DNA of 64,000 nt, from positions 16,588 to 80,587 of the forward strand of contig CAYZOV010000007.1 of the NCBI GenBank assembly GCA_964480525.1. The letters are read 5' to 3'. The translations under genes were made by a program, and so were the position numbers. This document shows, piece after piece, positions 53,789 through 63,468 of this stretch. The stretch comes from JAAZZIT01 sp964480525. GTDB lineage: Bacteria > Bacillota > Clostridia > Oscillospirales > Ruminococcaceae. Every line of letters starts with the position of its first letter. Position 1 is the first letter of the stretch. The notes under the pieces are model-generated. The model had not been told where the DNA came from, made no database searches, and worked only from the letters and a program-made list of their open reading frames with translations.

Positions 53789-54058
53789 ATGTATCTTCAT
53801 CTGGGTAACGATTATTTGATAAATACCAAAGATTTGATAGGAATTTTTGATATTGAAAATTCTTCAACGTCAAAACTGACGAAGAATTATTTAAATTTTG
53901 CGTCAAAAAATCATATGGTGGTAAATGTCAGTTATGATATGCCGAAAAGTTTTGTGGTGTGCCTTGACGAAGATTTTAACGAAAGGGTTTACATAACCCC
54001 GATTTCCTGCGCAACCCTTAAAAAAAGATACGACAAAATTTTGAAAGGTGTTATTTAA
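53789..54058 (+). CDS. remB: RemB-like (DUF370/YaaB) regulator
   Basis: An 89-residue protein of the extracellular matrix regulator RemB family (MYLHLGNDYLI, IGIFDIENSS, FVVCLDEDF). RemA/RemB proteins influence biofilm matrix genes in Bacillus. It is located between recF and gyrB, as in Bacillus. ATG 53789 with AAAGGGG. Confidence 0.9.
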   Translation: MYLHLGNDYLINTKDLIGIFDIENSSTSKLTKNYLNFASKNHMVVNVSYDMPKSFVVCLDEDFNERVYITPISCATLKKRYDKILKGVI

Positions 54059-54131
54059 AAATTCAAACGGCAAAGGTCGTTTAGGATATATAACCTGAAA
54101 TTTTTCGGGTTAGAAAGGATAGGTTATTTAA

Positions 54132-56165
54132 ATGAACGAGTTGAATGAAATGAACGCTGCGGTGGAAGATTCCGAATTGCCTGAACTTGAAATAGAGGAA
54201 ATTGAGGACATTGACCTTGCAAGCACCAACGTTTCAAAAGTTGATGAGGATAACGATTATAACGAAAACCAAATTGAGGTTTTGGAGGGACTTGACCCTG
54301 TTAGAAAAAGACCGGGTATGTATATCGGTTCTACGGGTCCGAAAGGACTTCACCATTTGGTTTATGAAATTGTAACAAACTCTATTGACGAAGCTTTGGC
54401 AGGATATTGTACGCAAATCGACGTGGATATTTTGCCAAACAACGTAATCAGAGTAAAGGACAACGGTCGTGGTATTCCGACGGGTATTCACCCTGTGGAA
54501 AAAATTTCGGCGGCAACAGTCGTATTTACCGTACTTCACGCAGGCGGTAAATTCGGCGGCGGTGGATACAAGGTTGCGGGCGGTTTGCACGGGGTTGGTG
54601 CGTCTGTTTGTAACGCTTTGTCCGAATGGCTTGAAATTGAAATTAAGGACGGAAAAAATATTCACTTCCAGCACTTTGACAGAGGTGTATATACCGAACC
54701 TTTGAAAATTGTGGGCGAAACAACCGAAACAGGTACTACCGTTACATTTAAAGCTGACGGAGAAATTTTTGAACAGACAACAGAATACGACTATAATACG
54801 CTTTTGAAAATGCTTAGAGAACAGGCTTTTCTTAACGCAGGTGTAAAAATCGTGTTCACCGACAGACGTACAGATGATGTTCGTGGCGAAACGCTCCATT
54901 ACGAGGGCGGTATTCGTGAATTTGTAACACATATCCACCAAAAACGTGGTCTTGAATCGGTAAATCCCGACGTAATTTATTTTGCCGGTAAAAAGAACGA
55001 CGCTACGGCAGAAATTGCCATGCAGTATAACGACAGTTATAACGAAATAATTCTTTCGTTTGCAAATAACGTAAATACCCCAGACGGCGGTACTCATGAG
55101 GTAGGATTTAAAAACGCTCTGACAAAGGTTATTAACGAATACGGTAAAAAGTTCGGTCTTTTGAAAGACGGCGAAAAGCTGTTGGGCGACGACGTTAGAG
55201 AGGGTTTGACGGCGATTATTTCGGTTAAAATGTCAAACTGTGAATTTGAGGGGCAGACAAAGGGAAGACTTGGAAACCCTGAAATTAAGCCTTTGGTTGA
55301 AACGGTCGTTAGCGAAAAACTTATGGATTATCTGGAAGAAAATCCTGAAGCAGCAAGAATGATTTTTGAAAAATCCGTTGCCGCACAAAGAGCCAGAGAA
55401 GCCGCAAAAAAAGCCAGAGATAACGAAAGAAAAAGAAAAAATGCAATGGACAGCGTGTCTTTGCCGGGTAAGCTTGCTGACTGTAGCGAAAGAAACGCTG
55501 AATTTACCGAAATTTACATTGTCGAGGGTGATTCGGCAGGCGGTTCGGCAAAAGAGGGCAGAGATAGACATTATCAGGCTATTTTGCCTTTGTGGGGTAA
55601 AATGCTTAACGTTGAAAAAGCACGAATTGACAAGGTTTACGGAAATGAAAAGCTTATGCCTGTTGTGACGGCTCTGGGAACGTCAATCGGCGAAGATTTT
55701 GACATTACAAAACTTAGATACAACAAAGTTATAATTATGGCGGACGCCGACGTTGACGGTTGCCATATCAGAACGCTTTTGCTTACGTTTTTCTTTAGAT
55801 TTATGCGTCCGCTTATTGAGGAGGGGCATATTTGGATTGCACAGCCGCCGCTTTTCAAGGTTTATCGTGGCAAACACGTCAGATATGCTTTTACGGACGA
55901 AGAACGTGATGAATATATCCGTGAGCTTGCGGGCGAAAACGGAAACAAGGTAGAAGTTCAGCGTTACAAAGGTCTTGGTGAGATGGACCCTGAACAGCTT
56001 TGGGAAACAACAATGGACCCTGAACGTAGAACGATGATACAGGTAACCTTAGAGGACGCAATGCTTGCTGATGAAACCTTTACAATCCTTATGGGCGACA
56101 AGGTTCAGCCAAGACGTGAATTTATTGAGCAAAACGCAAAATATGCAACAGATTTGGATATTTAG
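54132..56165 (+). CDS. gyrB: DNA gyrase subunit B
   Basis: A 677-residue subunit. An acidic N-terminal extension of about 45 residues precedes the GHKL ATPase (RKRPGMYIGSTG, VKDNGRGIP, GGLHGVGASV); the transducer and TOPRIM domain follow (EGDSAGGSAKEGRD, DADVDGCHIRTLLL). The family's PLRGK motif reads PLWGK, a common clostridial variant. It pairs with GyrA to introduce negative supercoils. ATG 54132 follows GAAAGGA; a start nearer to ENQIEVLEGLDP would give the usual length, so the extension is slightly unusual. Confidence 0.96.
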   Translation: MNELNEMNAAVEDSELPELEIEEIEDIDLASTNVSKVDEDNDYNENQIEVLEGLDPVRKRPGMYIGSTGPKGLHHLVYEIVTNSIDEALAGYCTQIDVDILPNNVIRVKDNGRGIPTGIHPVEKISAATVVFTVLHAGGKFGGGGYKVAGGLHGVGASVCNALSEWLEIEIKDGKNIHFQHFDRGVYTEPLKIVGETTETGTTVTFKADGEIFEQTTEYDYNTLLKMLREQAFLNAGVKIVFTDRRTDDVRGETLHYEGGIREFVTHIHQKRGLESVNPDVIYFAGKKNDATAEIAMQYNDSYNEIILSFANNVNTPDGGTHEVGFKNALTKVINEYGKKFGLLKDGEKLLGDDVREGLTAIISVKMSNCEFEGQTKGRLGNPEIKPLVETVVSEKLMDYLEENPEAARMIFEKSVAAQRAREAAKKARDNERKRKNAMDSVSLPGKLADCSERNAEFTEIYIVEGDSAGGSAKEGRDRHYQAILPLWGKMLNVEKARIDKVYGNEKLMPVVTALGTSIGEDFDITKLRYNKVIIMADADVDGCHIRTLLLTFFFRFMRPLIEEGHIWIAQPPLFKVYRGKHVRYAFTDEERDEYIRELAGENGNKVEVQRYKGLGEMDPEQLWETTMDPERRTMIQVTLEDAMLADETFTILMGDKVQPRREFIEQNAKYATDLDI

Positions 56166-56176
56166 GTATAAAAATT

Positions 56177-56776
56177 ATGAGTGAAAAAAATTTAGACCCA
56201 CAGGGTACAAACTTTAACGAAAACGAGGACAACACACTTCCTACGGGTGAGGTTTTGTGTCAGGTAGATTATAACGTGACGATACCTGAAGAAGAAAAGG
56301 CTTTTAAACTTTTTCAAAAAATTTATGTTACAAAGTCGAACATAATCAAAACCGTAGTTTTGGGAATTGTGGCTGTGATTTTTATTTCACAGCTTTTGAA
56401 CAGCATTGCCACATATGTCAGTGCAATAGGCTTGACGGTGGCTGTTATCGGAATTTTTATAACGTGGTATAATCCTGTTGTAATCAGAAAAAGCTTGATG
56501 AAAGCACTAAAGCCTTTGGAAAACGACAGATATATTTTCAAGCTTTACGAGGACGCTTTTACAATCGAAACTATCATTGACGAAAGCGAATTTGAAGAGG
56601 GCGAAGAAAGAATTTCGCCACCACCGAGAATTGTGTGGAAGCAAAACAGCGATTTTGAAGTCAGAGAGCTTGACGATATGTTTGTTATAATTATGAAAAA
56701 AGAAACAATATACGTTTTGCCAAAAAGATGTATGGTTGAAAACACAGAAGAAATTATCAGAAAAAATTTGATTTAG
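56177..56776 (+). CDS. YcxB-like membrane protein
   Basis: A 199-residue protein with two transmembrane helices at about 55-95 (TVVLGIVAVIFISQLL, VSAIGLTVAVIGIFIT) and a C-terminal beta-rich cytosolic domain resembling YcxB (YIFKLYEDAF, YVLPKRCM). It lies in the 20-base-spaced gap between gyrB and gyrA and is probably co-transcribed with them. Such an insertion is seen in some Clostridia. Function unknown. Confidence 0.8.
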   Translation: MSEKNLDPQGTNFNENEDNTLPTGEVLCQVDYNVTIPEEEKAFKLFQKIYVTKSNIIKTVVLGIVAVIFISQLLNSIATYVSAIGLTVAVIGIFITWYNPVVIRKSLMKALKPLENDRYIFKLYEDAFTIETIIDESEFEEGEERISPPPRIVWKQNSDFEVRELDDMFVIIMKKETIYVLPKRCMVENTEEIIRKNLI

Positions 56777-56795
56777 AGAAGAGAGTGAGGAAAAC

Positions 56796-59342
56796 TTGTT
56801 TAATAACAATACAAAGGTAATTGTAAAGGATATTAACGATGAGATGAGAAACAGCTTTTTGCAATACTCGATGGCTGTTATCGTATCTCGTGCGTTGCCT
56901 GATGTTAGGGACGGATTGAAGCCTGTTCACAGACGTATTCTTTACACACTTCACGAAAACGGACTTACACCTGAAAAGCCTTACCGTAAATGCGCCGACA
57001 CAGTAGGTTCTGTACTCGGTCGTTATCACCCTCACGGTGACTCGTCGGTATATGACGCTTTGGTTAGACTTGCACAGCCGTTTTCACTTAGATATCCGCT
57101 TGTTGACGGACACGGAAACTTCGGTTCGATAGACGGCGACCCGCCTGCTGCGTACCGTTATACCGAGGCTAAAATGGCTAAGATGTCCGTTGAAATGCTC
57201 ACGGATATTAACAAGCAAACGGTTCCGTTCCAGTCAAACTATGACGACAGACTTAAAGAGCCTGTTGTTTTGCCGTCAAGATTTCCGAACCTTTTGTGTA
57301 ACGGCTCGGTGGGTATTGCTGTTGGTATGGCAACAAATATTCCACCTCACAACCTTAACGAGGTTATCGAAGCGTTAAAGCTTTTGGTGGACAACCCTGA
57401 CGCTACACTTGATGAAATTATGGAGTGCATTAAAGGCCCTGACTTCCCGACAGGCGGTATAATTATGGGCAGAGCCGGAATTAGGGCTGCGTATGGTACA
57501 GGTAAGGGTAAAATTATACTCAGAGCCGATACCTCTATCGAAGAGGTAAAGGGCAGAACCTGTATTATCGTAAACGAAATTCCGTATATGGTAAACAAGG
57601 CACGTCTTGTAGAGCATATTTCTCAGCTTAAAAAGGACAACAAAATCGAGGGTATTGCCGATGTAAACGATGAGTCGGGCAGACAGGGTATGCGAATTGT
57701 TGTTACGCTCAAAAAAGACGCTAATCCGAATGTTGTACTTAACAAGCTTTTCTCGTATACACAGCTTCAGGACACAGTAGGCGTAATTATGCTTGCACTT
57801 GTAAACGGTGTCCCGAAAATTTTAACTCTTAAAGAAATGCTAAATCACTACCTTGATTTTCAGGTTGAGGTTATTATAAACAGAACAAGGTACGATTTGA
57901 AAAAGGCAATGGAAAGAGCCCACATTTTAGAGGGCTTGGCAATTGCACTTGACTTTATTGACGAAGTAATCGAAATTATGAAAACCTCTAAATCTATTCC
58001 GGAGGGCAAAGAAAGATTGCAGGAAAGATTTGGCATAACCGAAATTCAGGCTGAAGCTATCGTTCAGATGACTATCGGTAAGCTTACGGGCTTGGAAAAG
58101 CAGAAAATTCTTGACGAATTGGACGCATTGCACCTTAAAATTGACGATTTGAACGATATTTTGAACAACCACGACAGAGTTTTGAAAATTATCATTGACG
58201 AGGTTTCTGAAATTCAAAAGAAATTTGGCGACCCTAGAAGAACAAGAATTGAAAACGTCAGCGGTGAGGTTGATATTGAGGACCTTATTCCGGAGGAAGA
58301 AACTGTTGTAACATACAGCCACAACGGTTACATTAAGCGTATGCCTGTGTCAACTTACAAGGCTCAAAAGCGTGGTGGACGTGGCGTTAATGCTATGAAA
58401 CAGCGTGAAGAGGACTTTGTTGAGGAAATGTTTATTTGCTCGACTCACGACCATATTTTGTATGTCACAAACAAGGGCATTATGTACAAGCTTAAATGCT
58501 ACGAAATTCCGGAGGGTTCAAAGACCTCAAAGGGTACTAATATTGTAAATCTTTTGCCACTTGGTGACGGAGAAAAGGTTTCAAAGATGATTTGCACCAG
58601 CGACTTTGACGATGACAAGTACATTGTTATGGTTACGAAAAAGGGCAAAATCAAGAGAACACCTCTTGACGCATACAAAAATGTTCGTAAAAACGGTCTT
58701 ATTGCTATCGGTCTTGATGACGAGGACGAAATCAGAGGTGCAATTTTGACAGAGGGCGACGACGAAATTCTGACGGCTACGAAAAACGGTATGATTATCA
58801 GAATTAAGGAAGAAAACGCACGTCCTATGTCCAGAACAGCTCACGGCGTGAGAGTTATCAAGCTTAGAGATGGCGATGAAGTCGTGGCAATGGACAGAGT
58901 GGTTGAAAACAGCACAATTTTGACTGTTTCGGACAAGGGATTCGGCAGACGTTGCGACTTGTCGGAATACGCTGTTCAAAACCGTGGTGGCTACGGCAGA
59001 CTTAACTACAAGATAAGCGATGAAAAGGGCTGTGTTTGTTCGATTAAGTCGGTTGGCGAGGACGACGACGTAATTATGATTTCGTCGGACGGCGTAGTAA
59101 TTCGTATTCGTGCTTGCGATGTGCGTGTAATGGGTCGATACGCAAAGGGCGTTAGACTTATGCGTGTGTCCGAGGGCGAAAGAGTGGTTACATTCACAAA
59201 TGCCGAACACGATGACGAGGCTGAAATTTCAGAGGTAGAAAAGATTTCGGACGAGCAGGCAGAGGCTGAAAACAGCGAGGCTCTTGCAGAAGAAGAAAAC
59301 GAGGTTGTGGAAACCGAAGAAGAAGTTTCGGACGACGAGTAA
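56796..59342 (+). CDS. gyrA: DNA gyrase subunit A
   Basis: An 848-residue subunit with winged-helix and tower domains and six C-terminal pinwheel blades containing the GyrA box (AQKRGGRGV). The catalytic Tyr is in AAYRYTEA. The quinolone region reads HGDSSVYDAL, with Ser at the position of E. coli Ser83 and Asp at Asp87, the susceptible state. The C-terminus is a strongly acidic tail of about 45 residues. Start TTG 56796 behind GAGTGAGG. Ends with a terminator. Confidence 0.96.
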   Translation: MFNNNTKVIVKDINDEMRNSFLQYSMAVIVSRALPDVRDGLKPVHRRILYTLHENGLTPEKPYRKCADTVGSVLGRYHPHGDSSVYDALVRLAQPFSLRYPLVDGHGNFGSIDGDPPAAYRYTEAKMAKMSVEMLTDINKQTVPFQSNYDDRLKEPVVLPSRFPNLLCNGSVGIAVGMATNIPPHNLNEVIEALKLLVDNPDATLDEIMECIKGPDFPTGGIIMGRAGIRAAYGTGKGKIILRADTSIEEVKGRTCIIVNEIPYMVNKARLVEHISQLKKDNKIEGIADVNDESGRQGMRIVVTLKKDANPNVVLNKLFSYTQLQDTVGVIMLALVNGVPKILTLKEMLNHYLDFQVEVIINRTRYDLKKAMERAHILEGLAIALDFIDEVIEIMKTSKSIPEGKERLQERFGITEIQAEAIVQMTIGKLTGLEKQKILDELDALHLKIDDLNDILNNHDRVLKIIIDEVSEIQKKFGDPRRTRIENVSGEVDIEDLIPEEETVVTYSHNGYIKRMPVSTYKAQKRGGRGVNAMKQREEDFVEEMFICSTHDHILYVTNKGIMYKLKCYEIPEGSKTSKGTNIVNLLPLGDGEKVSKMICTSDFDDDKYIVMVTKKGKIKRTPLDAYKNVRKNGLIAIGLDDEDEIRGAILTEGDDEILTATKNGMIIRIKEENARPMSRTAHGVRVIKLRDGDEVVAMDRVVENSTILTVSDKGFGRRCDLSEYAVQNRGGYGRLNYKISDEKGCVCSIKSVGEDDDVIMISSDGVVIRIRACDVRVMGRYAKGVRLMRVSEGERVVTFTNAEHDDEAEISEVEKISDEQAEAENSEALAEEENEVVETEEEVSDDE

Positions 59343-59356
59343 TTTTTAAAAATTTC

Positions 59357-59389
59357 AGAAAAACCGCTCGAAATGGGTGGTTTTTCTTT
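59357..59389 (+). terminator. Terminator of the dnaN-gyrA operon
   Basis: AAAAACC.C and G.GGTTTTT arms around CTCGAAAT, followed by T run. Confidence 0.75.
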
Positions 59390-59418
59390 TCAAAATGCGT
59401 AAAGTTTTGTAAAAAGCC

Positions 59419-59447
59419 TTGACTTATGGGCGGTTTTACATTACAAT
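59419..59447 (+). promoter_or_regulatory. Promoter of glyS
   Basis: TTGACT (59419-59424), 17 bases, TACAAT (59442-59447), 43 bases before the glyS ATG. No T-box leader is present. Confidence 0.7.
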
Positions 59448-59489
59448 AAGTATGTATATCTTTGTAAAATTTTTGAAAGGACGTTTTTT

Positions 59490-60872
59490 ATGGTAAATAC
59501 AGAAAAAACTATGGACAAAATCGTTGCCCTTTGTAAAAACAGAGGCTTTGTTTACTCAGGCAGCGAAATCTACGGTGGTCTTGCTAACACTTGGGACTAC
59601 GGCCCTTTGGGTGTGGAACTTAAAAATAACATCAAAAAGGCTTGGTGGAAAAAATTCGTTCAGGAAACTCCATATAACGTAGGTCTTGACTCGGCAATTT
59701 TGATGAACCCTGAAACTTGGGTTGCGTCAGGTCACTTGGGTGGATTTTCCGACCCTCTCATGGACTGTAAAGCTTGTAAAACAAGACACAGAGCCGACAA
59801 CCTTATCGAAAACTTTGACGGCACAAACGTTGCAGGCTGGTCTAACGAAGAAATGATGAACTACATCAAGGAAAAGGGAATTGCTTGTCCTGATTGCGGT
59901 GCAAAGGACTTTACAGACATCAGACAGTTTAACCTTATGTTCAAAACATTTCAGGGAGTTACGGAAGATTCAAAGAGCGAACTTTATCTCCGTCCTGAAA
60001 CAGCACAGGGTATTTTCGTAAACTTTGCAAATATTCAGAGAACTTCAAGAAAGAAAGTACCTTTCGGCGTAGGTCAGATTGGTAAATCTTTCAGAAACGA
60101 AATCACACCGGGTAACTTTATTTTCCGTGTAAGAGAATTTGAACAAATGGAGCTTGAATTTTTCTGCAAGCCGGGTACAGACCTTGAATGGTTTAACTAC
60201 TGGAGAACATACTGCAAAAACTTCCTCTTAAATTTGGGTATCAAGGAAGAAAACCTTAGACTTCGTGACCACGACCCAGAGGAACTTTGCTTCTACTCAA
60301 AGGCAACAACAGACTTTGAATACCTCTTCCCATTCGGATGGGGCGAGCTTTGGGGTATTGCTGACAGAACAGACTATGACCTGACACAGCACCAAAACCA
60401 CAGTGGTAAGAGCCTTGAATACTTTGACCCGGAAGATAATTCAAAATATATTCCTTACGTTATCGAACCGTCACTCGGCGTTGAAAGACTTTTCCTTTCT
60501 ATCGTTACAGAAGCTTATGACGAAGAGGTTATTGACGCTGAAAAGAATGACGTAAGAACAGTTATGCGTTTGCACCCTGCACTTGCACCTGTAAAGGCTT
60601 GCGTTTTGCCACTTTCTAAAAAGCTTAACGAACAGGCTGGCGAGCTTTACGCAAAGCTTGCTAAGAAGTTTAACATCGAATACGACGACGCAGGCTCAAT
60701 CGGTAAGAGATACCGCCGTCAGGACGAAATCGGTACTCCTTTCTGTATCACATATGACTTTGAATCTGTTGAGGACGGCTGTGTAACAGTCCGTGACAGA
60801 GATACTATGGAGCAGGAAAGAATCAAGATTTGCGACCTTGAAAGCTTTATCGAAAAGAAAATGGAATTTTAA
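59490..60872 (+). CDS. glyS: Glycyl-tRNA synthetase (dimeric type)
   Basis: A 460-residue class II enzyme of the alpha-2 type, not the alpha/beta type with separate glyQ/glyS. Signatures: GSEIYGGLANTWDYGPLG, RPETAQGIFVNF, FRNEITPGNFIFRVREFEQMELEFF, and a C-terminal anticodon domain ending in TVRDRDTMEQERI. A CxxC pair (CKAC, CPDC) marks the zinc insert. ATG 59490 follows GAAAGGA. Monocistronic with its own terminator. Confidence 0.96.
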   Translation: MVNTEKTMDKIVALCKNRGFVYSGSEIYGGLANTWDYGPLGVELKNNIKKAWWKKFVQETPYNVGLDSAILMNPETWVASGHLGGFSDPLMDCKACKTRHRADNLIENFDGTNVAGWSNEEMMNYIKEKGIACPDCGAKDFTDIRQFNLMFKTFQGVTEDSKSELYLRPETAQGIFVNFANIQRTSRKKVPFGVGQIGKSFRNEITPGNFIFRVREFEQMELEFFCKPGTDLEWFNYWRTYCKNFLLNLGIKEENLRLRDHDPEELCFYSKATTDFEYLFPFGWGELWGIADRTDYDLTQHQNHSGKSLEYFDPEDNSKYIPYVIEPSLGVERLFLSIVTEAYDEEVIDAEKNDVRTVMRLHPALAPVKACVLPLSKKLNEQAGELYAKLAKKFNIEYDDAGSIGKRYRRQDEIGTPFCITYDFESVEDGCVTVRDRDTMEQERIKICDLESFIEKKMEF

Positions 60873-60875
60873 TAT

Positions 60876-60914
60876 TTGAAAAAAGGAGCATTTTTTAATG
60901 TTCCTTTTTTGTGA
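60876..60914 (+). terminator. Terminator of glyS
   Basis: AAAAAAGGAGCATT and AATGTTCCTTTTTT arms around TTTT. Confidence 0.82.
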
Positions 60915-61004
60915 CTTTTTGTAAATACGTTGAAATGACGGACGTTTTATGAAAAATTGCTAAATAACCGTTATTAAAAAGCGAGAATTTGTAATGAAAA
61001 TGAC

Positions 61005-61033
61005 TTGACTAATTGCACAAAAAATGTTACAAT
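61005..61033 (+). promoter_or_regulatory. Promoter of the sugar phosphotransferase gene
   Basis: TTGACT (61005-61010), 17 bases, TACAAT (61028-61033), about 110 bases upstream of the ATG. Confidence 0.7.
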
Positions 61034-61140
61034 TTTTGTACAATGTAACATAGAGGACAGTCGGCTTGAAATTTATAAGAAAAGTCGGCGGTTTTAAAAT
61101 ATATATGTGTGGGAAAATTTAGTGAAAAAGGAGAATACTG

Positions 61141-61842
61141 ATGTCGTCTGTTGAACTTCTTGACAAAGAAAATGTGCAAATTGACGTTAAAAATGATGAA
61201 AAAATACAGGAAAATGTGCCGCAACTGGACTTTAAATTTGAAAAAAAACCCGTTTTTCATGTGCTGAAAAGAGCGTTTGACATTGTTGCGTCGTTGGGTG
61301 CGTTGATAATTTTGCTGATTCCTATGTTGATTATTGTTATCGCTATAATGATAAGAGATTTCGGAAACCCGTTTTTTGCGCAGGACAGAGTGGGCAAAGA
61401 CGGCAAAGTTTTCAGAATGTACAAATTCAGGTCAATGTACAAAAACGCCGACGAACACAAAGAAAAACTTCGTGCGCAGAACGAATGTGACGGCGCTTTG
61501 TTTAAAATTGAAAATGACCCACGAATTTTGGGCAAATTCGGAAATTTCATCAGAAAATCTTCTATCGACGAATTGCCGCAACTTTTGAATATCCTCAAAG
61601 GGGATATGTCCGTGATTGGTCCACGTCCGTTTGTGCCTGACGAACAGGCAAAATTGTGTGACGAGCGACTTTTGGTGAAACCGGGGCTGTCGTGCTATTG
61701 GCAAATTAACGGCAAAAACAAGCTTTCGGAAGAAATGTCAATGTATTACGACAAAAAATACATAGTGGACAGGTCGGTAGCAACGGATTTGAGTATCATT
61801 TTCAAAACTTTCGGAGTGCTTTTCACAGGCAAAAACAGTTAA
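61141..61842 (+). CDS. Polyprenyl-phosphate sugar-1-phosphate transferase (WcaJ/PglC-like)
   Basis: A 233-residue membrane-anchored enzyme that starts a surface glycan by moving a sugar-1-phosphate from a UDP-sugar to undecaprenyl phosphate. An acidic N-terminal tail of about 40 residues is followed by KRAFDIVASLGALIILLIP (re-entrant helix), the YKFRSMY box, SSIDELPQLLNILKGDMS with the Asp-Glu dyad, and IGPRPFVP. No N-terminal four-helix domain, so the small monotopic class. It stands alone between terminators; capsule genes are not in the window. Confidence 0.92.
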   Translation: MSSVELLDKENVQIDVKNDEKIQENVPQLDFKFEKKPVFHVLKRAFDIVASLGALIILLIPMLIIVIAIMIRDFGNPFFAQDRVGKDGKVFRMYKFRSMYKNADEHKEKLRAQNECDGALFKIENDPRILGKFGNFIRKSSIDELPQLLNILKGDMSVIGPRPFVPDEQAKLCDERLLVKPGLSCYWQINGKNKLSEEMSMYYDKKYIVDRSVATDLSIIFKTFGVLFTGKNS

Positions 61843-61856
61843 AAATTACAGATTGT

Positions 61857-61894
61857 AACCTTGCTTTGTAACAATTCAGAGCAAGGTTTTTTGT
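61857..61894 (+). terminator. Terminator of the sugar transferase gene
   Basis: ACCTTGCT and AGCAAGGT arms, then TTTTTT. Confidence 0.82.
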
Positions 61895-62247
61895 TGAGTT
61901 AAAAAGCTAAAACTGTACGAAAAATCGGACTTTTACAACGGCTAAAGGCTTAAAATCGGTGAAAATTTCAAAAAGATATTGCAAACTAAAGTTTTAGTTA
62001 ATTCATAAAGATGTAAAATTTAACGTGAAATAATTGTGTAAATTAAACAAAAACACACCTTTAAAAACTGTTATTATTACGAAAAATAGGGGTATTTTCC
62101 GAAAAAGACACGGTTTTCCTTGACTTTTTCTAAAAAAGTGATATAATTGTAACTGTTGTAACTTTTTTGTAATCATTAAAGGGAGAAACGTTACCGCTTT
62201 GTGATTAAAAAGGTATTTGACCGTCAAAGATAGACATATGACGGATT
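61895..62247. other. Intergenic region with promoter for the M23 peptidase gene
   Basis: No gene. TTGACT (62120-62125), 16 bases, TATAAT (62142-62147) is a plausible promoter. The rest is AT-rich without notable structure. Confidence 0.6.
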
Positions 62248-62265
62248 TTGAAGGGAGTTTTTTTC

Positions 62266-63429
62266 ATTTTTATTTTTACTAAAGACACGGTTAAACCGCT
62301 TTTAAATCAGGTTAAAAAAGCCAAAGAAAGTTTGAAAAAAGTTAAAATAAACAAGAATATCGGGTCGGCTGTTATGTGCGTGACGGTGGCTGTGATTATG
62401 GCGGGTATGTCGATATTCGACGTTTTCGGGGCGTATGTTCCGCAAAATCCGCAAATGACAGTTGAAAACGCCGTTGTGGTTATCAAAAAAGACGTTGTGG
62501 CGTCTTTGACAGAAAGATTTTCACCAAATGCACTTAGCGACGAGGACGATTATTTTAACGCTTTGACCGAGGGTGCGGAAGTTTTTTGCGACGGCGAATC
62601 GGTGGGCGTTGTTTCGTTGCGTGGCGTTGAGAGAATCAAGGAAAATTTTGCCGAAATTTTGGCTGAATTTGACGGTGAGGACGCAGAAATTTTTCAGAAA
62701 GTCACATTTGAATCGGGACTTTTTAACACAAATAATCTTAGTTCGTCGTCGGCTGTTTTGGATTTGATAAATCCTGACGTGGTTGTTACAAAGAGAGAAG
62801 AAACCAGCGAGGAAATCCCGTTTGACACGGTGTACAAGGATTCAAAATCCCTTGCAAAAGGCACCACAAAGGTTGATACAAAGGGCGAAAACGGCTGTGT
62901 GACGGTTGTTGAAGAAGTAAAAATCGTAAACGGCGAAGAAATTTCACGCAAAGTGGTTGAAGAAAAGGTCGTTGAAGCGGTTGACGAAGTTATTTTAAAC
63001 GGCACGAAAAGTGTTTGCGAGCTTTCAAAAAAGCAGATTGAAGCTTGCGGAGATATTGTTTTTCCACTTGCAAACGCAAGTTGTTATGTAAGTTCGGACT
63101 TCGGTTACAGAAGTTTTGACAATTCGTTCCACGACGGAATCGACTATGCCGCAAACGCCGGAACACCTGTATATTCGGCTTGGGAGGGCGTTGTGGTTTT
63201 CGCAGGCTGGGACAACACGGGTTACGGAAATTATGTGATTGTTGAACACTCAAACGGTTACAGAACAGGTTATGCCCATTTAAGCGAAATTGTGGTAAGC
63301 TGCGGCGAAACCGTAAACGCAGGTCAGCTTTTGGGCGCTGTGGGCAGCACGGGTTATTCCACAGGCAACCATTTGCATTTTAATATCAGAATTAACGGAG
63401 AATATACAAATCCTGCGTCATTTTTCTAA
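62266..63429 (+). CDS. M23 family peptidase with G5 domain
   Basis: A membrane-anchored cell wall hydrolase. One N-terminal transmembrane segment (SAVMCVTVAVIMAGMSIF), a linker of 130 residues, a G5 domain (about 185-255, VTVVEEVKIVNGEEISRK) that binds wall polymers, and a C-terminal LytM/M23 domain with zinc ligands in HDGIDYAA and HLHFNI. It cuts peptide cross-links in peptidoglycan. Start choice is unusual: AAGGGAG lies at 62251-62257, and the first codon at good distance is ATT 62266; a TTG at 62248 is upstream of this site. The exact start is uncertain, the gene is not. Confidence 0.88.
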   Translation: MFIFTKDTVKPLLNQVKKAKESLKKVKINKNIGSAVMCVTVAVIMAGMSIFDVFGAYVPQNPQMTVENAVVVIKKDVVASLTERFSPNALSDEDDYFNALTEGAEVFCDGESVGVVSLRGVERIKENFAEILAEFDGEDAEIFQKVTFESGLFNTNNLSSSSAVLDLINPDVVVTKREETSEEIPFDTVYKDSKSLAKGTTKVDTKGENGCVTVVEEVKIVNGEEISRKVVEEKVVEAVDEVILNGTKSVCELSKKQIEACGDIVFPLANASCYVSSDFGYRSFDNSFHDGIDYAANAGTPVYSAWEGVVVFAGWDNTGYGNYVIVEHSNGYRTGYAHLSEIVVSCGETVNAGQLLGAVGSTGYSTGNHLHFNIRINGEYTNPASFF

Positions 63430-63432
63430 AAA

Positions 63433-63468
63433 AAATAAGCCTTGCATTTTCGGTGCAAGGCTTTTTTG
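63433..63468. terminator. Bidirectional terminator
   Basis: AAGCCTTGCA and TGCAAGGCTT arms flanked by A and T runs, between the convergent M23 and DUF4317 genes. Confidence 0.85.

Noticed and set aside
54234..55097. 287-codon minus-strand frame opposite gyrB
   Set aside because: Cys/Phe-rich shadow of gyrB; the plus strand gene is certain.
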